NCBI GenBank assembly: GCA_019248485.1
Contig: JAEHGL010000014.1
Span: 1-33,270, forward strand
Direction: 5' to 3'
From: Candidatus Komeilibacteria bacterium S5_K13
GTDB taxonomy: Bacteria > Patescibacteriota > Patescibacteriia > UBA1558 > S5-K13
Length of the DNA: 33,270 nt
The number at the start of each line of letters is the position of its first letter. The stretch's first letter is position 1. The position numbers and the translations under genes were made by a program. The notes below the pieces were generated by a model. It saw nothing but the letters and a program-made list of their open reading frames with translations. It was not told the origin of the DNA and did no database searches. This document shows positions 15,128 to 23,539 of this stretch, one piece after another.

Positions 15128-16435
15128 ATGTTTGAAGAAAAACAAAATCAAAATATAAACTCCAATATGGACCCCTCTCAAAAAGTTTTTGATAGTTTAA
15201 ATACAGATAAAGAATTAGAGGCCAGTGATGATAATATTCATTATATGCCTGAGAGATTTATGACGCCTTCAGAAATGAGCCACAATAAAACAAATGTGGG
15301 TCTAATTATTTTAATAGTAGTAATTATTATAGTTATTTTGGCAGTTGCTGGATTTGCAATATATGTTTTATATGGAAAGGGGAGTGTTGCAAATAAAAAT
15401 GTCTTAGACTTAGGTATTACTCCAACTACAACGCAAGAGATTATCGATCCCAATAAACAAGAAAATTTAGACACGCCAGAGCTTAGAGATCAAAAAAGAT
15501 TGTCAGATATTTTAGAAATAAGAACCGCGCTTAGTTTATATTTTAATGAACAAAATAAATATCCAAATTCGTTATTTGACCTTTCTTCATATTTGACAAA
15601 TATCCCCGTTAATCCATCTCCAAATGGAGAGTCTTATAATTATCAAACAAAAGACTCCAACAAAGACTATGTTATTACATTTGCTTTTGAAGGAAATATA
15701 AAAAATGGAAATCTTATTTTACAATCTGGCAAATATCAGCTAAGCTCAAAATTTGGAATAGAAACATATAAAGAATTACAAGATGATAATGATAATGATG
15801 ATAGTAATGATAATTCTGATAATAATGATTCAAGCAATGATGATAATGATCAGCAACCAGCAATTATTCCTCCATATGGATTAGATTCAGATGAAGATGG
15901 TCTTACGGACCTTGAGGAACTTATTTTTAAAACAAATTCAGCACTAAAGGATACTGATTCAGATACTTATAATGATAAAGAAGAGATTATAAATTTATAT
16001 GATCCAACAAAAATTGATCAAAAATTGTTAGACAATGTAGATTTGGCAAGGGTTTTTGTGCAAGAAGATTTAAAATATTCATTTGTTTATCCCGCTTCTT
16101 GGACTACTCAAACGAAAGATACGGAGTCAAAAGATACTATTATTTTTGAATCAGAAAATAAAGATTTCATTAAGATTCAGGTCAAGGACAATCCTCAAGA
16201 ACTGTCAGCAAAGAGTTGGTATTTGAATAGTTCTCCAGAAGTAAATCCAAACGACTTAAGTGATTATAAAAACAAAAATAATATCATAGGAATTAAATCA
16301 AAAGATGATTTGAATGTTTATTTGGCTGTAAGCACAAAGATTTATATAATATCATATATTTCAATCGATACAGAAAAGTTGAGCTATCATTCTATTTTTG
16401 AATTAATTGCAAATAGCTTTAAGACTTTCAATTAA
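15128..16435 (+). CDS. Membrane protein with pseudopilin-like and TSP3 segments
   Basis: 435 residues. A polar N-terminus is followed by a membrane helix at about 57-83 (VGLIILIVVIIIVILAVAG). Residues 119-185 resemble the globular part of type II/IV pseudopilins: RDQKRLSDILEIRTAL, then YFNEQNKYPNSL, then the IPVNPSP loop. Residues 219-242 are an almost pure Asp/Asn/Ser linker. TSP3-type calcium loops follow at 252-293 (DSDEDGLTDLEE, DTDSDTYNDKEE). The last 130 residues start near YSFVYPASW and look like a PsbP/Mog1-type fold, a weak guess. It starts 3 nt after the preceding TSP3 gene, with which it shares topology and the TSP3 segment, so the two form an operon. Probably a surface scaffold or adhesion partner of the Ig-like proteins upstream. 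Confidence 0.75.
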   Translation: MFEEKQNQNINSNMDPSQKVFDSLNTDKELEASDDNIHYMPERFMTPSEMSHNKTNVGLIILIVVIIIVILAVAGFAIYVLYGKGSVANKNVLDLGITPTTTQEIIDPNKQENLDTPELRDQKRLSDILEIRTALSLYFNEQNKYPNSLFDLSSYLTNIPVNPSPNGESYNYQTKDSNKDYVITFAFEGNIKNGNLILQSGKYQLSSKFGIETYKELQDDNDNDDSNDNSDNNDSSNDDNDQQPAIIPPYGLDSDEDGLTDLEELIFKTNSALKDTDSDTYNDKEEIINLYDPTKIDQKLLDNVDLARVFVQEDLKYSFVYPASWTTQTKDTESKDTIIFESENKDFIKIQVKDNPQELSAKSWYLNSSPEVNPNDLSDYKNKNNIIGIKSKDDLNVYLAVSTKIYIISYISIDTEKLSYHSIFELIANSFKTFN

Positions 16436-16439
16436 TTTT

Positions 16440-16856
16440 ATGTACGACATAAATATTTTAATAAAAGATTTTGAGATAAAAAATTATTTTAATAAGTGTG
16501 TCAATAAGATATGTAAAAATGAAAAAGTAAAAAAAGATCAGATTTCAATTGTTATAATAGATGATGTTTTGATGAAAAAACTTAATGCTAGATACAGAAA
16601 AAAGAATAAAACAACAGACGTGCTTAGTTTTGTAAATTCAGATATAAAGGAAAAATTTTCCAAAGACAATTATTTGGGAGAAATATTCATTAGCTATGAT
16701 CAAGTCAAAAAACAATCCCAAGACGTAAAAAAAGAAATGATACATTTATTTGTTCATGGATATTTGCATCTTAAGGGGTATGCTCACGATGATGACGGGC
16801 AATTAGCTCGTATGAATAGAGCTCAGGCTAAAATATTAAATAAAATATATAATTAA
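16440..16856 (+). CDS. ybeY: Endoribonuclease YbeY
   Basis: Zinc-dependent endoribonuclease involved in 16S rRNA maturation and ribosome quality control. I chose ATG 16440 (138 residues, the usual compact length) because upstream in-frame codons overlap the previous gene. The family metal motif H-x3-H-x5-H is complete: HGYLHLKGYAH, with His106, His110 and His116. The conserved TTDVLSF strand (residues 58-64) and GEIFIS (80-85) are also present. It lies 4 nt after the TSP3 operon and 20 nt before ftsA, and is probably co-transcribed with the division genes. The DDDG after the third His is more acidic than in typical homologues. Confidence 0.94.
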   Translation: MYDINILIKDFEIKNYFNKCVNKICKNEKVKKDQISIVIIDDVLMKKLNARYRKKNKTTDVLSFVNSDIKEKFSKDNYLGEIFISYDQVKKQSQDVKKEMIHLFVHGYLHLKGYAHDDDGQLARMNRAQAKILNKIYN

Positions 16857-16876
16857 TAGATAAAATTTATACTAAT

Positions 16877-18115
16877 ATGAAAAGAAATCAAATAATCACA
16901 GGACTAGATATTGGCACGAGTCTTATAAAGGTAGCTGTCGCTCAAGTACAAGAGGATGGTTCTATTAATATAATAGGGGCGTCAGAACATCAATCTCGTG
17001 GTATTGTCGGTGGTAGTATTGTAAGCACAGAAGAGGTTGTAAATTCAATTTCTTCAGCTCTAGAAAAAGTAGAGCGAGTTATAGGCGTGCCAATAGAGCG
17101 CGTTACCATTAGTGTTTCTGGTCCAAATATAAAATCTATTAATAGTCAGGGCGTTGTTGCCGTTGCAAAAGCCGATGGAGAAATAAAATATGAAGATATA
17201 GATAGGGTGCTTGATGCAGCTCAAACAGTTGCAGTGCCAGCAAATTATGAAATATTACATGTTATACCACGTCATTACAAAATAGATAATCAAGACGACG
17301 TAAAAGATCCAATAGGGATGAGTGGTGTAAGGCTTGAAGTAAATGCTCAGATAATTATGGCATTATCATATCAAATAAAAACTCTTACAAAATGTATTTA
17401 TAGAACAAGTGTTGATATAAAAGATATGGTTTTTGGTATTCTGGCTGATGCAGAATCTGTTTTAAATAGAGATCAAAAGGAGCTTGGCACAGTGTTAATT
17501 AATATAGGCGCATCTACTACTGGAGTTGCTGTTTTTGAAGGAGGGGATCCAATTCATGTTGCAGTATTGCCCATTGGTTCATCTCACATAACAAATGATT
17601 TAGCGATTGGGCTTCGAACGTCTATAAAAGTGGCAGAACAAGTAAAAATAAATGAAGCAACTTGTCTTGTAGAGCAGGTAAAGAAAAGAGATGAAGTTGA
17701 TATAGGCTTATTTGATCCAGAAGAAGATAAAAAGATTATGATTCCAAGATCGGAAATATCCAAGATAGCAAGAGCGAGAGTTGAAGAAATTTTTGATCTT
17801 GTTGGTCGTGAACTAAAAAAAGTAGAGAGATTTGGAATGCTTCCAGGAGGAGTGGTTCTTACAGGCGGAGGGGCAAAGTTAAACGGTATAGTAGAGTTAG
17901 CAAAAGCAGAGTTAAAATTACCAGCATTTTTAGCAAAACCATATAAAGCAAATTCAATTACAGATAAAATATATGATTTGAGTTATAGTAATGTATTGGG
18001 ATTGATTTTGTGGGATTCTAAAAATAATCGTCCTACCAAAGGATTGGGATTCTCAGTTGATACAGGAAGAATGAGCTCAAAGATTTCTAAATGGTTTAAA
18101 TCAATTATTCCATAA
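16877..18115 (+). CDS. ftsA: Cell division protein FtsA
   Basis: Actin-like ATPase that ties FtsZ filaments to the membrane. The 412-residue product has phosphate-1 motif GLDIGTSLIKVAVAQ near the N-terminus, the FtsA-specific 1C domain with RVTISVSGPNIKSI, phosphate-2 motif LINIGASTTGVAVFEGG and adenosine motif VVLTGGGAKLNG. It ends in an amphipathic membrane-targeting helix (SKISKWFKSIIP). ftsZ follows after 46 nt, the standard order. No strong Shine-Dalgarno precedes ATG 16877. Everything expected of a working FtsA is present. Confidence 0.96.
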   Translation: MKRNQIITGLDIGTSLIKVAVAQVQEDGSINIIGASEHQSRGIVGGSIVSTEEVVNSISSALEKVERVIGVPIERVTISVSGPNIKSINSQGVVAVAKADGEIKYEDIDRVLDAAQTVAVPANYEILHVIPRHYKIDNQDDVKDPIGMSGVRLEVNAQIIMALSYQIKTLTKCIYRTSVDIKDMVFGILADAESVLNRDQKELGTVLINIGASTTGVAVFEGGDPIHVAVLPIGSSHITNDLAIGLRTSIKVAEQVKINEATCLVEQVKKRDEVDIGLFDPEEDKKIMIPRSEISKIARARVEEIFDLVGRELKKVERFGMLPGGVVLTGGGAKLNGIVELAKAELKLPAFLAKPYKANSITDKIYDLSYSNVLGLILWDSKNNRPTKGLGFSVDTGRMSSKISKWFKSIIP

Positions 18116-18161
18116 TAAATTAATTTTTTCTTCAATGAAATAAATTAGAAAGGAACAATAT

Positions 18162-19418
18162 ATGTCACGAAGCAAGGAAATAAAACCAGAGATTGAAACT
18201 TTTGCAAAAATAAAAGTTGTTGGAGTTGGTGGATCTGGTGGATCTGCTATAAATAGAATGGTAGGAGAAGGTATTAAGGGAGTTGAATTTATAGCTGTAA
18301 ACACGGATGCTCAAGCCCTTAGCATGTCTCAAGCTAAAAACAAAATACAAATTGGAATAGAAACGACAAGAGGACTTGGTGCTGGAATGGATCCAGAAAC
18401 TGGTTTTAGGTCTGCAGAAGAAAGCTCAGAAGAACTTGAGAAGGCTATAGGCGGTTCAGATATGGTTTTTATCACTTGTGGACTTGGTGGAGGAACAGGA
18501 ACTGGTGCCGCGCCTGTTATAGCAGATATTGCAAAAAATACTGGCGCACTTACAGTTGCTATTATCACGAGACCATTTGGCTTTGAAGGTGCACAGCGAA
18601 AAGCAATATCAGAGAGAGGATATAGCGAGCTAGAAAGTAGGGTTGATACTATTATTACTATATCAAATGATAGAATATGGAATGTATTAGATAGAAAAAT
18701 TTCTTGGCAAGAGGCTCTTCGCGCTGTTGACGGGGTGTTGCATCAAGGAATTCAGGGAATATCTGAAATAATTACAATTCCCGGCATGATAAACGTTGAC
18801 TTTGCTGATGTTAGAGCTATTATGTCTGATGCAGGATCTGCTCTAATGGGAATAGGTCGTGCAAGTGGAGAAGACAGAGCCAAAAAGGCCGCAAAGGAGG
18901 CTATTGACTCTCCACTCTTAGATGTTTCAATTGCTGGTGCAAAGGGAATATTATTTACAGTAACTGGTGGATCGGATTTAGCTATGTTTGAGGTCAATGA
19001 AATAGCAGAAATAATTACAGCATCAGCAGACGGAAATGCAAAAATAATTTTTGGTACTGTAATTGATGAGTCTATGAAGGGTGATATAAAGGTTATGGTT
19101 ATTGCAACTGGTTTTGAAAATTTTGATATAAAAGATTCAAAATCAATTGGTTTTCAATATACGCCAAATAGATATGTTAATTCAATAAATAATATAGATG
19201 ATAAAAAGCTAGATTCAAAAAATTCTAATTCAGAACCAGATAATAAAATAGAAGATAAAGAGGAAGATTATTTTGAAGACGAAGTGAAAGAAGAAGATAA
19301 TTCATTTAAGATTAGAAACAATAAATTTCAGAGTAATGATGATGAAGATATTATTATGCCGGATGCAAATAACGAATTAGATATACCAGCATTTTTGAGA
19401 AGAAAGATTAAATCATAA
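18162..19418 (+). CDS. ftsZ: Cell division protein FtsZ
   Basis: Tubulin-like GTPase that forms the division ring. In 418 residues it carries the GTP-binding loop GVGGSGGSAINRM (21-33), the tubulin signature GGGTGTGAAP (109-118) and the T7 synergy loop with NVDFADVRAIM that completes the active site of the neighbouring subunit. The core ends near residue 325. A disordered linker rich in Asp, Glu, Asn and Lys follows. The protein closes with the conserved C-terminal peptide DIPAFLRRKIKS that binds FtsA. It has a clear Shine-Dalgarno (GAAAGG, about 18149-18154), an exception in this window that fits a highly expressed gene. nrdR starts 4 nt after the stop. Confidence 0.97.
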   Translation: MSRSKEIKPEIETFAKIKVVGVGGSGGSAINRMVGEGIKGVEFIAVNTDAQALSMSQAKNKIQIGIETTRGLGAGMDPETGFRSAEESSEELEKAIGGSDMVFITCGLGGGTGTGAAPVIADIAKNTGALTVAIITRPFGFEGAQRKAISERGYSELESRVDTIITISNDRIWNVLDRKISWQEALRAVDGVLHQGIQGISEIITIPGMINVDFADVRAIMSDAGSALMGIGRASGEDRAKKAAKEAIDSPLLDVSIAGAKGILFTVTGGSDLAMFEVNEIAEIITASADGNAKIIFGTVIDESMKGDIKVMVIATGFENFDIKDSKSIGFQYTPNRYVNSINNIDDKKLDSKNSNSEPDNKIEDKEEDYFEDEVKEEDNSFKIRNNKFQSNDDEDIIMPDANNELDIPAFLRRKIKS

Positions 19419-19422
19419 ATAT

Positions 19423-19869
19423 ATGAAATGTCCAATTTGTCCAGCTACAACAAGAGTGCTTGATTCTCGTGTTGCAACAGATGAGGTGACAGTAAGAAGG
19501 CGAAGGGAGTGTCTTGAGTGCGGGTTTCGTTTTTCTACAATTGAAGAAATAGAAATTTTGGATCTTAAAATAATAAAAAGAGACGGAAAAAGAGAAATAT
19601 ACAATAAAGAAAAATTAAAATCAGGAATCAAGAAAGCTCTTGAAAAAAGAGATCATGGCGAGGAAGAAGTAGCACAGCTTTTGAGAGATATTGAAATGGA
19701 TTTACAAAAATTGAAAAAAGAAGAAATAGACTCTTCTGTTGTGGGAGAATTTGTTATGAATCATTTGAAAAAATTTGATGGAGTAGCTTATATTAGATAT
19801 GCATCTGTTTATAGATCTTTTGAAGATGTAAACATGTTTAAAAAAGAATTAAAAAATTTAGAAAAATAA
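19423..19869 (+). CDS. nrdR: Transcriptional repressor NrdR
   Basis: Nucleotide-sensing repressor of ribonucleotide reductase genes. The 148-residue protein has the N-terminal zinc ribbon with Cys3, Cys6, Cys30 and Cys33, the DNA-binding DSR and VRRRREC segments, and an ATP-cone domain from about residue 49 (IIKRDGKREIYNKEKL to YIRYASVYRSF). Length is normal for the family. It starts 4 nt after ftsZ, so dNTP supply control is genetically linked to division. No ribonucleotide reductase gene lies in the window, and I did not identify a convincing pair of NrdR boxes. Confidence 0.95.
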   Translation: MKCPICPATTRVLDSRVATDEVTVRRRRECLECGFRFSTIEEIEILDLKIIKRDGKREIYNKEKLKSGIKKALEKRDHGEEEVAQLLRDIEMDLQKLKKEEIDSSVVGEFVMNHLKKFDGVAYIRYASVYRSFEDVNMFKKELKNLEK

Positions 19870-19883
19870 GGTTCTGGGTTAGC

Positions 19884-19916
19884 CCCGTCATTATAATAGC
19901 TTATAATTGTTGCGGG
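19884..19916. repeat. Hairpin downstream of nrdR
   Basis: CCCG (19884-19887) pairs with CGGG (19913-19916), and ATTATAA (19890-19896) pairs with TTATAAT (19901-19907) around a TAGC loop. No U-tract follows. Just after it, GCGGGAT occurs twice (19912 and 19926). This looks like a palindromic intergenic repeat rather than a terminator. Confidence 0.5.
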
Positions 19917-19943
19917 ATTCAGCTTCGCGGGATAAGTTAGTGG

Positions 19944-20015
19944 GTTAGTTGATTAGGAATTTTTAACACACTGACAATCTAACCCTCTGACCACCTAACC
20001 CCCTAATCATCTAAC
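19944..20015. repeat. GGTTAG/CTAACC inverted repeat before the 90-aa gene
   Basis: GTTAGTTGATTAGG (19944-19957) pairs with CCTAATCATCTAAC (20002-20015) with one mismatch. The loop holds further CTAACC-like words. The right arm ends three bases before ATG 20019, so the folded RNA would sit on the ribosome entry site. Similar words precede the YqeY gene and glyS. Confidence 0.55.
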
Positions 20016-20018
20016 ACC

Positions 20019-20291
20019 ATGGAAGAACAACAAGCAAAAAATAGAGTAGAGGAATTATTAGAGGAAAATTTGAGGCTAAATAAAGAAATTTATGAAGTGT
20101 GTGTCAAATTAAAAAAATATATGTTTGCCGCGCAGATTTATAGTATTATTAAGTTTTTTATTATAATAATTCCTATTGTTGTTGCAATTATATTTTTATT
20201 ACCACTTTTTAGCCAAATCAGCCCATATCTAAAAGATTTACCAGCACTTCTAAAAATTGGTACTATGGATTATGAATCTTTGTTAAAATAG
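20019..20291 (+). CDS. Small coiled-coil membrane protein
   Basis: I do not recognise this 90-residue protein. Residues 1-35 are strongly charged and heptad-like (EELLEENLRLNKEIYE), a probable coiled coil. Residues about 43-64 are one membrane helix (IIKFFIIIIPIVVAIIFLL), and about 25 residues follow on the far side, ending MDYESLLK. The composition and reading frame support a real gene: it has an ATG start and a downstream intrinsic terminator. It precedes the membrane-protein/Clp pair but is separated from it by that terminator, so a shared function is only a possibility. ATG 20019 lies at the foot of an intergenic hairpin. Confidence 0.65.
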   Translation: MEEQQAKNRVEELLEENLRLNKEIYEVCVKLKKYMFAAQIYSIIKFFIIIIPIVVAIIFLLPLFSQISPYLKDLPALLKIGTMDYESLLK

Positions 20292-20317
20292 ATATAGGTA
20301 TGTTAGCTCTAATATTC

Positions 20318-20346
20318 AAGACGACTCTTGTGAATCGTCTTTTTTC
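20318..20346 (+). terminator. Intrinsic terminator after the 90-aa gene
   Basis: AAGACGA (20318-20324) pairs with TCGTCTT (20335-20341) around a 10-nt loop and runs into six Ts (20340-20345). It is a clear Rho-independent terminator, separating the small gene from the Clp operon. Confidence 0.85.
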
Positions 20347-20367
20347 TTACTCAAAAATCTATTTTTA

Positions 20368-20411
20368 TGGTAAAATATAAGTATGAATTGATGAATAAGT
20401 GCTTATATTTT
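20368..20411 (+). promoter_or_regulatory. Candidate promoter with overlapping operator for the Clp operon
   Basis: TGGTAAAAT (20368-20376) is a plausible extended -10. It overlaps the left arm of a perfect inverted repeat: AAAATATAAG (20372-20381) and CTTATATTTT (20402-20411), separated by 20 nt. A regulator bound to this dyad would block the promoter. The -35 is weak (TTACTC at 20347-20352). Confidence 0.4.
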
Positions 20412-20455
20412 GTTGTATTATTTAATTCATAGAGAATTTAATTCTTATTTTGAAA

Positions 20456-20827
20456 ATGAGTATAAAAATGAAAAACAAAGTATTACAACCCATATTTATT
20501 GATATTATGTGGGGATTTATTTATTTTCCTATTTGGTGGTATTCAAAAGGAATTTTAATGGCTTTTAAATTTTCTTTTGGGAGAATTGGAGATTATTGGA
20601 AAACTAGAGGATTTTCAATATCCATAAGATTTCTTTTCAAGCCAATGTATTTACAGAATGATTTTTGGGGTAGAGTAATTAGTTTTTTTATAAGACTCAT
20701 AGTTTTGATCTTTAAGCTAGTCCTTTTTATAATTGTAATCGTTGTATTTGTATCTATTTTCTTGTTGTGGACACTGCTTCCGATCATAGCTATTTATAAG
20801 ATTTTTATTAATATTTCTAATTTATAA
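20456..20827 (+). CDS. Small multi-pass membrane protein, partner of the Clp-like gene
   Basis: The first ATG of the frame, 20456, is used (123 residues); ATG 20468 is also possible. Hydrophobic stretches lie at about 14-35 (IDIMWGFIYFPIWWYSKG) and about 72-118, giving two to three membrane helices joined by a basic loop with FRIGDYWKTRG-like sequence and KPMYLQNDFWGR. From memory, a membrane protein of this type recurs directly upstream of membrane-anchored Clp ATPases in CPR genomes; I know no assigned function. It ends one base before the Clp-like ATG, so the two are almost certainly co-translated. It may be an anchor or substrate adaptor for the AAA+ protein. No catalytic motif is visible. 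Confidence 0.7.
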   Translation: MSIKMKNKVLQPIFIDIMWGFIYFPIWWYSKGILMAFKFSFGRIGDYWKTRGFSISIRFLFKPMYLQNDFWGRVISFFIRLIVLIFKLVLFIIVIVVFVSIFLLWTLLPIIAIYKIFINISNL

Positions 20828-20828
20828 A

Positions 20829-23501
20829 ATGAATAAGCTAGAAAAAACAACAATAAGTTATTGTAATAAATGTGATAGCGGACAGTGTGATTATTGTGGC
20901 TCTAGCAAGTATTATTTAAATATGGATGGAGTCAATATTTATTGGAGCAAGGATTTATCTGACTCATCTGTAAAAATTGATGAAATAAAAAAAATTGCAA
21001 ATGCAATGCTAAATGTAATTCTTTTTATGATCTCAATATGTGGATTTTTGTTGTTTGTCTATAAGTTTTATTTAATATTAGAAAATGGATATAGTATTTT
21101 ATATCAAAAAAACTGGGAGGGGCCAGTAGAGCTAATTATTTGGGTGTGTGTATTATTTGCAATGTTTTTGTTTTATAGATTGAATAGCAAGGATAATAGT
21201 AAATATAAAATACTCACATTAGATCCAGATCTTTATCAAGGCAAAAAATTAATTTCTCAAAATATTTACAAAACACTTTCTAGAGAAATAAAAAATTATT
21301 TAATAGATGCTTATTATATTTCAAAAAAATACAATATATCTTCAATTAATTCAATGTCATTATTTTTGGCGTTGTTAAAAAATGATAAGAGCACAATAAT
21401 TCTTGCAAGGCTTGGAATTTCAATAAGTGCCTTAGAGCAAAAACTTATGGGGAGGTTGGCGGAAAATAAAAATATTGAAATCGGTATAGATGAGCTAAGT
21501 TTTATAATGTTTAATTCATATTATTTTGCCAGGAAATCAAGCTCTAGCTATATAAATTTTAGTCATGTTATAACTGCAAATATTTTATGCAGTGAGTATA
21601 TTGTAGAATTGTTTTTGGATTTTGGGATTAGCATAGACCAAATTAACAATGTAATTGAGTGGATTAAATTATCAGATAATCTTATTAAAAAAAGTAAAAG
21701 GCACAAGTCAATTGCTATTTTTAAGCCTCGTGGAGACGTAAATAGGGCCATGACAGCTATTGCAACCCCGTATTTAGATAGTTTTAGTGAAGATTTTACA
21801 TTGCTTGCAAGACGTGGATATTTACCACTTAATGTTGTAAGAGAAGAAAAATTGCAAGAAATTTATAGAATAATAGAGTCAAATAACCAGAGCCTCGTTT
21901 TGTTGGGATTGCCTGGAATAGGTAAGGATAGCATTATAGAAACAATTGCAAATAATATGGCAAGCGAAGATGTTCCTAGTGTTTTACAAGACAAAAGACT
22001 TGTTTCTTTGTCTATATCAAGATTTGTTTCAGTCTCTCAAGCAGAAGGAAGAATCCAAGAAAATTTTTTGAAGCTTATGAATGAAGTCGTCAGATCTGGT
22101 AATATTGTTCTTGTTATAAGGGATATTCATAATATGGTAGGAATTTCATCATCTGGAATTGAAAATGTTGATTTATCAGAAGTTTTTTCTGATATTATAT
22201 CGCAGTATAATATAATGGTTATTGGAACATCTAATCCAAAAGATTATACAAAATATTTGGAAAATAGTTGTTTAGGCACATTATTATCAAAAGTTGAAAT
22301 TACAGAACCTAATATTAATGAAACAATTCAGATACTAGAGTCAAAAAGTTTTTCACTTGAGTATAAATATGGTGTTTATTTTTCATATCAATCATTAGAG
22401 AGAATAGTAAAGCTTACAAATAATTATATTCATGATAGATTTCAGCCAGAAAAAGCAATTCGTATAATGGAAGAACTCGCTGTGATGGTTTCAAAACAAA
22501 AAAACACACGTCTTGTTACAAGCGAGGATGTCTCTCGACTTATTTCAGAAAAGATTCATATACCACTTGAAAAAGTTACGGCAAGTGAGGGCGAAAAGCT
22601 TTTGAGATTAGAAGAAATTATGCACAAACGTATTGTCGGTCAAAACGAAGCAATATCAATGGTTGCATCAGCACTAAGACGTGCAAGAGCAGAGATAAGA
22701 GATGAAAAAAAACCAATAACAAATTTATTATTTTTAGGCCCTACTGGAGTTGGTAAAACAGAATTAGCAAAAACAGTTGCACAAGTATTTTTTGGTTCAG
22801 AGGAAAGTATGATAAGGCTTGATATGAGTGAGTATCAAGATGAAAATAGTATTTCAAGGCTTATGGGATCAGAAAATTTAGATAATTCGGGCATTCTTAC
22901 AGAAGCTGTGAGAAATAATCCATTTTCTTTAGTGTTGTTAGATGAAATAGAAAAAGCTCACCCAGAAATTTTGAATATATTTTTACAAGTTATGGATGAC
23001 GGAAGACTCACTGACTCAACTGGACGTACTGTAGACTTCTCAAATTGTATTATAATTGCGACTTCTAATGCGGGTGCGTTTTATATTCAAGACGAATTAT
23101 CGCGTGGATCGGACTTAGAAAAAATAAAAGAAGATTTATTACAACGTGAATTAAGAAGTAATTTCAAGCCAGAGTTCATAAATAGATTCAATGGTGTAGT
23201 TTTATTTAAGCCACTTAGTCAAGTTGAAATAGAGCAAATTGCGGTGATGATTTTGGATAAATTAGCCACAAGACTCAAGGAAAAGGGTATTGAGTTTGTA
23301 GCAACAAATGATGCTATTAAAAAATTAGCAGAATTAGGATTTAGTAAGGAATTTGGTGCAAGACCATTAAAGCGAACTATAGAGACTCGTGTTGATGATG
23401 CTCTTGCTAACTTTTTGCTCACAAATCAGATACAGCGACGTGATAGAGCTATTCTAGACCCTGATTTAAGTATTAGGATTGAAAAGGCAAGACGCCTCTG
23501 A
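20829..23501 (+). CDS. Membrane-anchored ClpB/ClpC-like AAA+ protein with a degenerate first ATPase
   Basis: 890 residues. The N-terminus has a zinc-ribbon-like CNKC...CDYC cluster (residues 12-23) and two membrane helices (about 58-83 and 100-117). A helical region (about 150-290) could correspond to the Clp N domain. AAA module 1 has GLPGIGKDS (360-368), where the usual Thr/Ser after Lys is Asp, and its Walker B reads VLVIRDIH (427-434), with Asp-Glu replaced by Arg-Asp. Module 2 is intact: Walker A GPTGVGKTE (637-645), Walker B LLDEIEKAH (703-711), sensor-1 Asn747, arginine finger Arg786 and sensor-2 GARPLKR (843-849). There is no ClpB middle domain and no IGF/LGF ClpP-binding loop. It is probably a membrane-tethered unfoldase or disaggregase powered by the second ring. 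It is coupled to the upstream small membrane protein. Confidence 0.88.
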   Translation: MNKLEKTTISYCNKCDSGQCDYCGSSKYYLNMDGVNIYWSKDLSDSSVKIDEIKKIANAMLNVILFMISICGFLLFVYKFYLILENGYSILYQKNWEGPVELIIWVCVLFAMFLFYRLNSKDNSKYKILTLDPDLYQGKKLISQNIYKTLSREIKNYLIDAYYISKKYNISSINSMSLFLALLKNDKSTIILARLGISISALEQKLMGRLAENKNIEIGIDELSFIMFNSYYFARKSSSSYINFSHVITANILCSEYIVELFLDFGISIDQINNVIEWIKLSDNLIKKSKRHKSIAIFKPRGDVNRAMTAIATPYLDSFSEDFTLLARRGYLPLNVVREEKLQEIYRIIESNNQSLVLLGLPGIGKDSIIETIANNMASEDVPSVLQDKRLVSLSISRFVSVSQAEGRIQENFLKLMNEVVRSGNIVLVIRDIHNMVGISSSGIENVDLSEVFSDIISQYNIMVIGTSNPKDYTKYLENSCLGTLLSKVEITEPNINETIQILESKSFSLEYKYGVYFSYQSLERIVKLTNNYIHDRFQPEKAIRIMEELAVMVSKQKNTRLVTSEDVSRLISEKIHIPLEKVTASEGEKLLRLEEIMHKRIVGQNEAISMVASALRRARAEIRDEKKPITNLLFLGPTGVGKTELAKTVAQVFFGSEESMIRLDMSEYQDENSISRLMGSENLDNSGILTEAVRNNPFSLVLLDEIEKAHPEILNIFLQVMDDGRLTDSTGRTVDFSNCIIIATSNAGAFYIQDELSRGSDLEKIKEDLLQRELRSNFKPEFINRFNGVVLFKPLSQVEIEQIAVMILDKLATRLKEKGIEFVATNDAIKKLAELGFSKEFGARPLKRTIETRVDDALANFLLTNQIQRRDRAILDPDLSIRIEKARRL

Positions 23502-23539
23502 TATAATGAGCTAATAGAATAATAGGTTAATTTTGAAAA

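Noticed and set aside
15785-15850. Asp/Asn/Ser-coding tract as a possible tandem-repeat locus
   Set aside because: Units are irregular (GAT, AAT and AGT mixed), which fits a flexible linker better than a variable-number repeat.
5158-16435. A complete type IV secretion or type IV pilus locus
   Set aside because: Only pilin-like anchors and a pseudopilin-like segment are present; no VirB4/PilB ATPase, inner-membrane platform or prepilin peptidase was found in the window.
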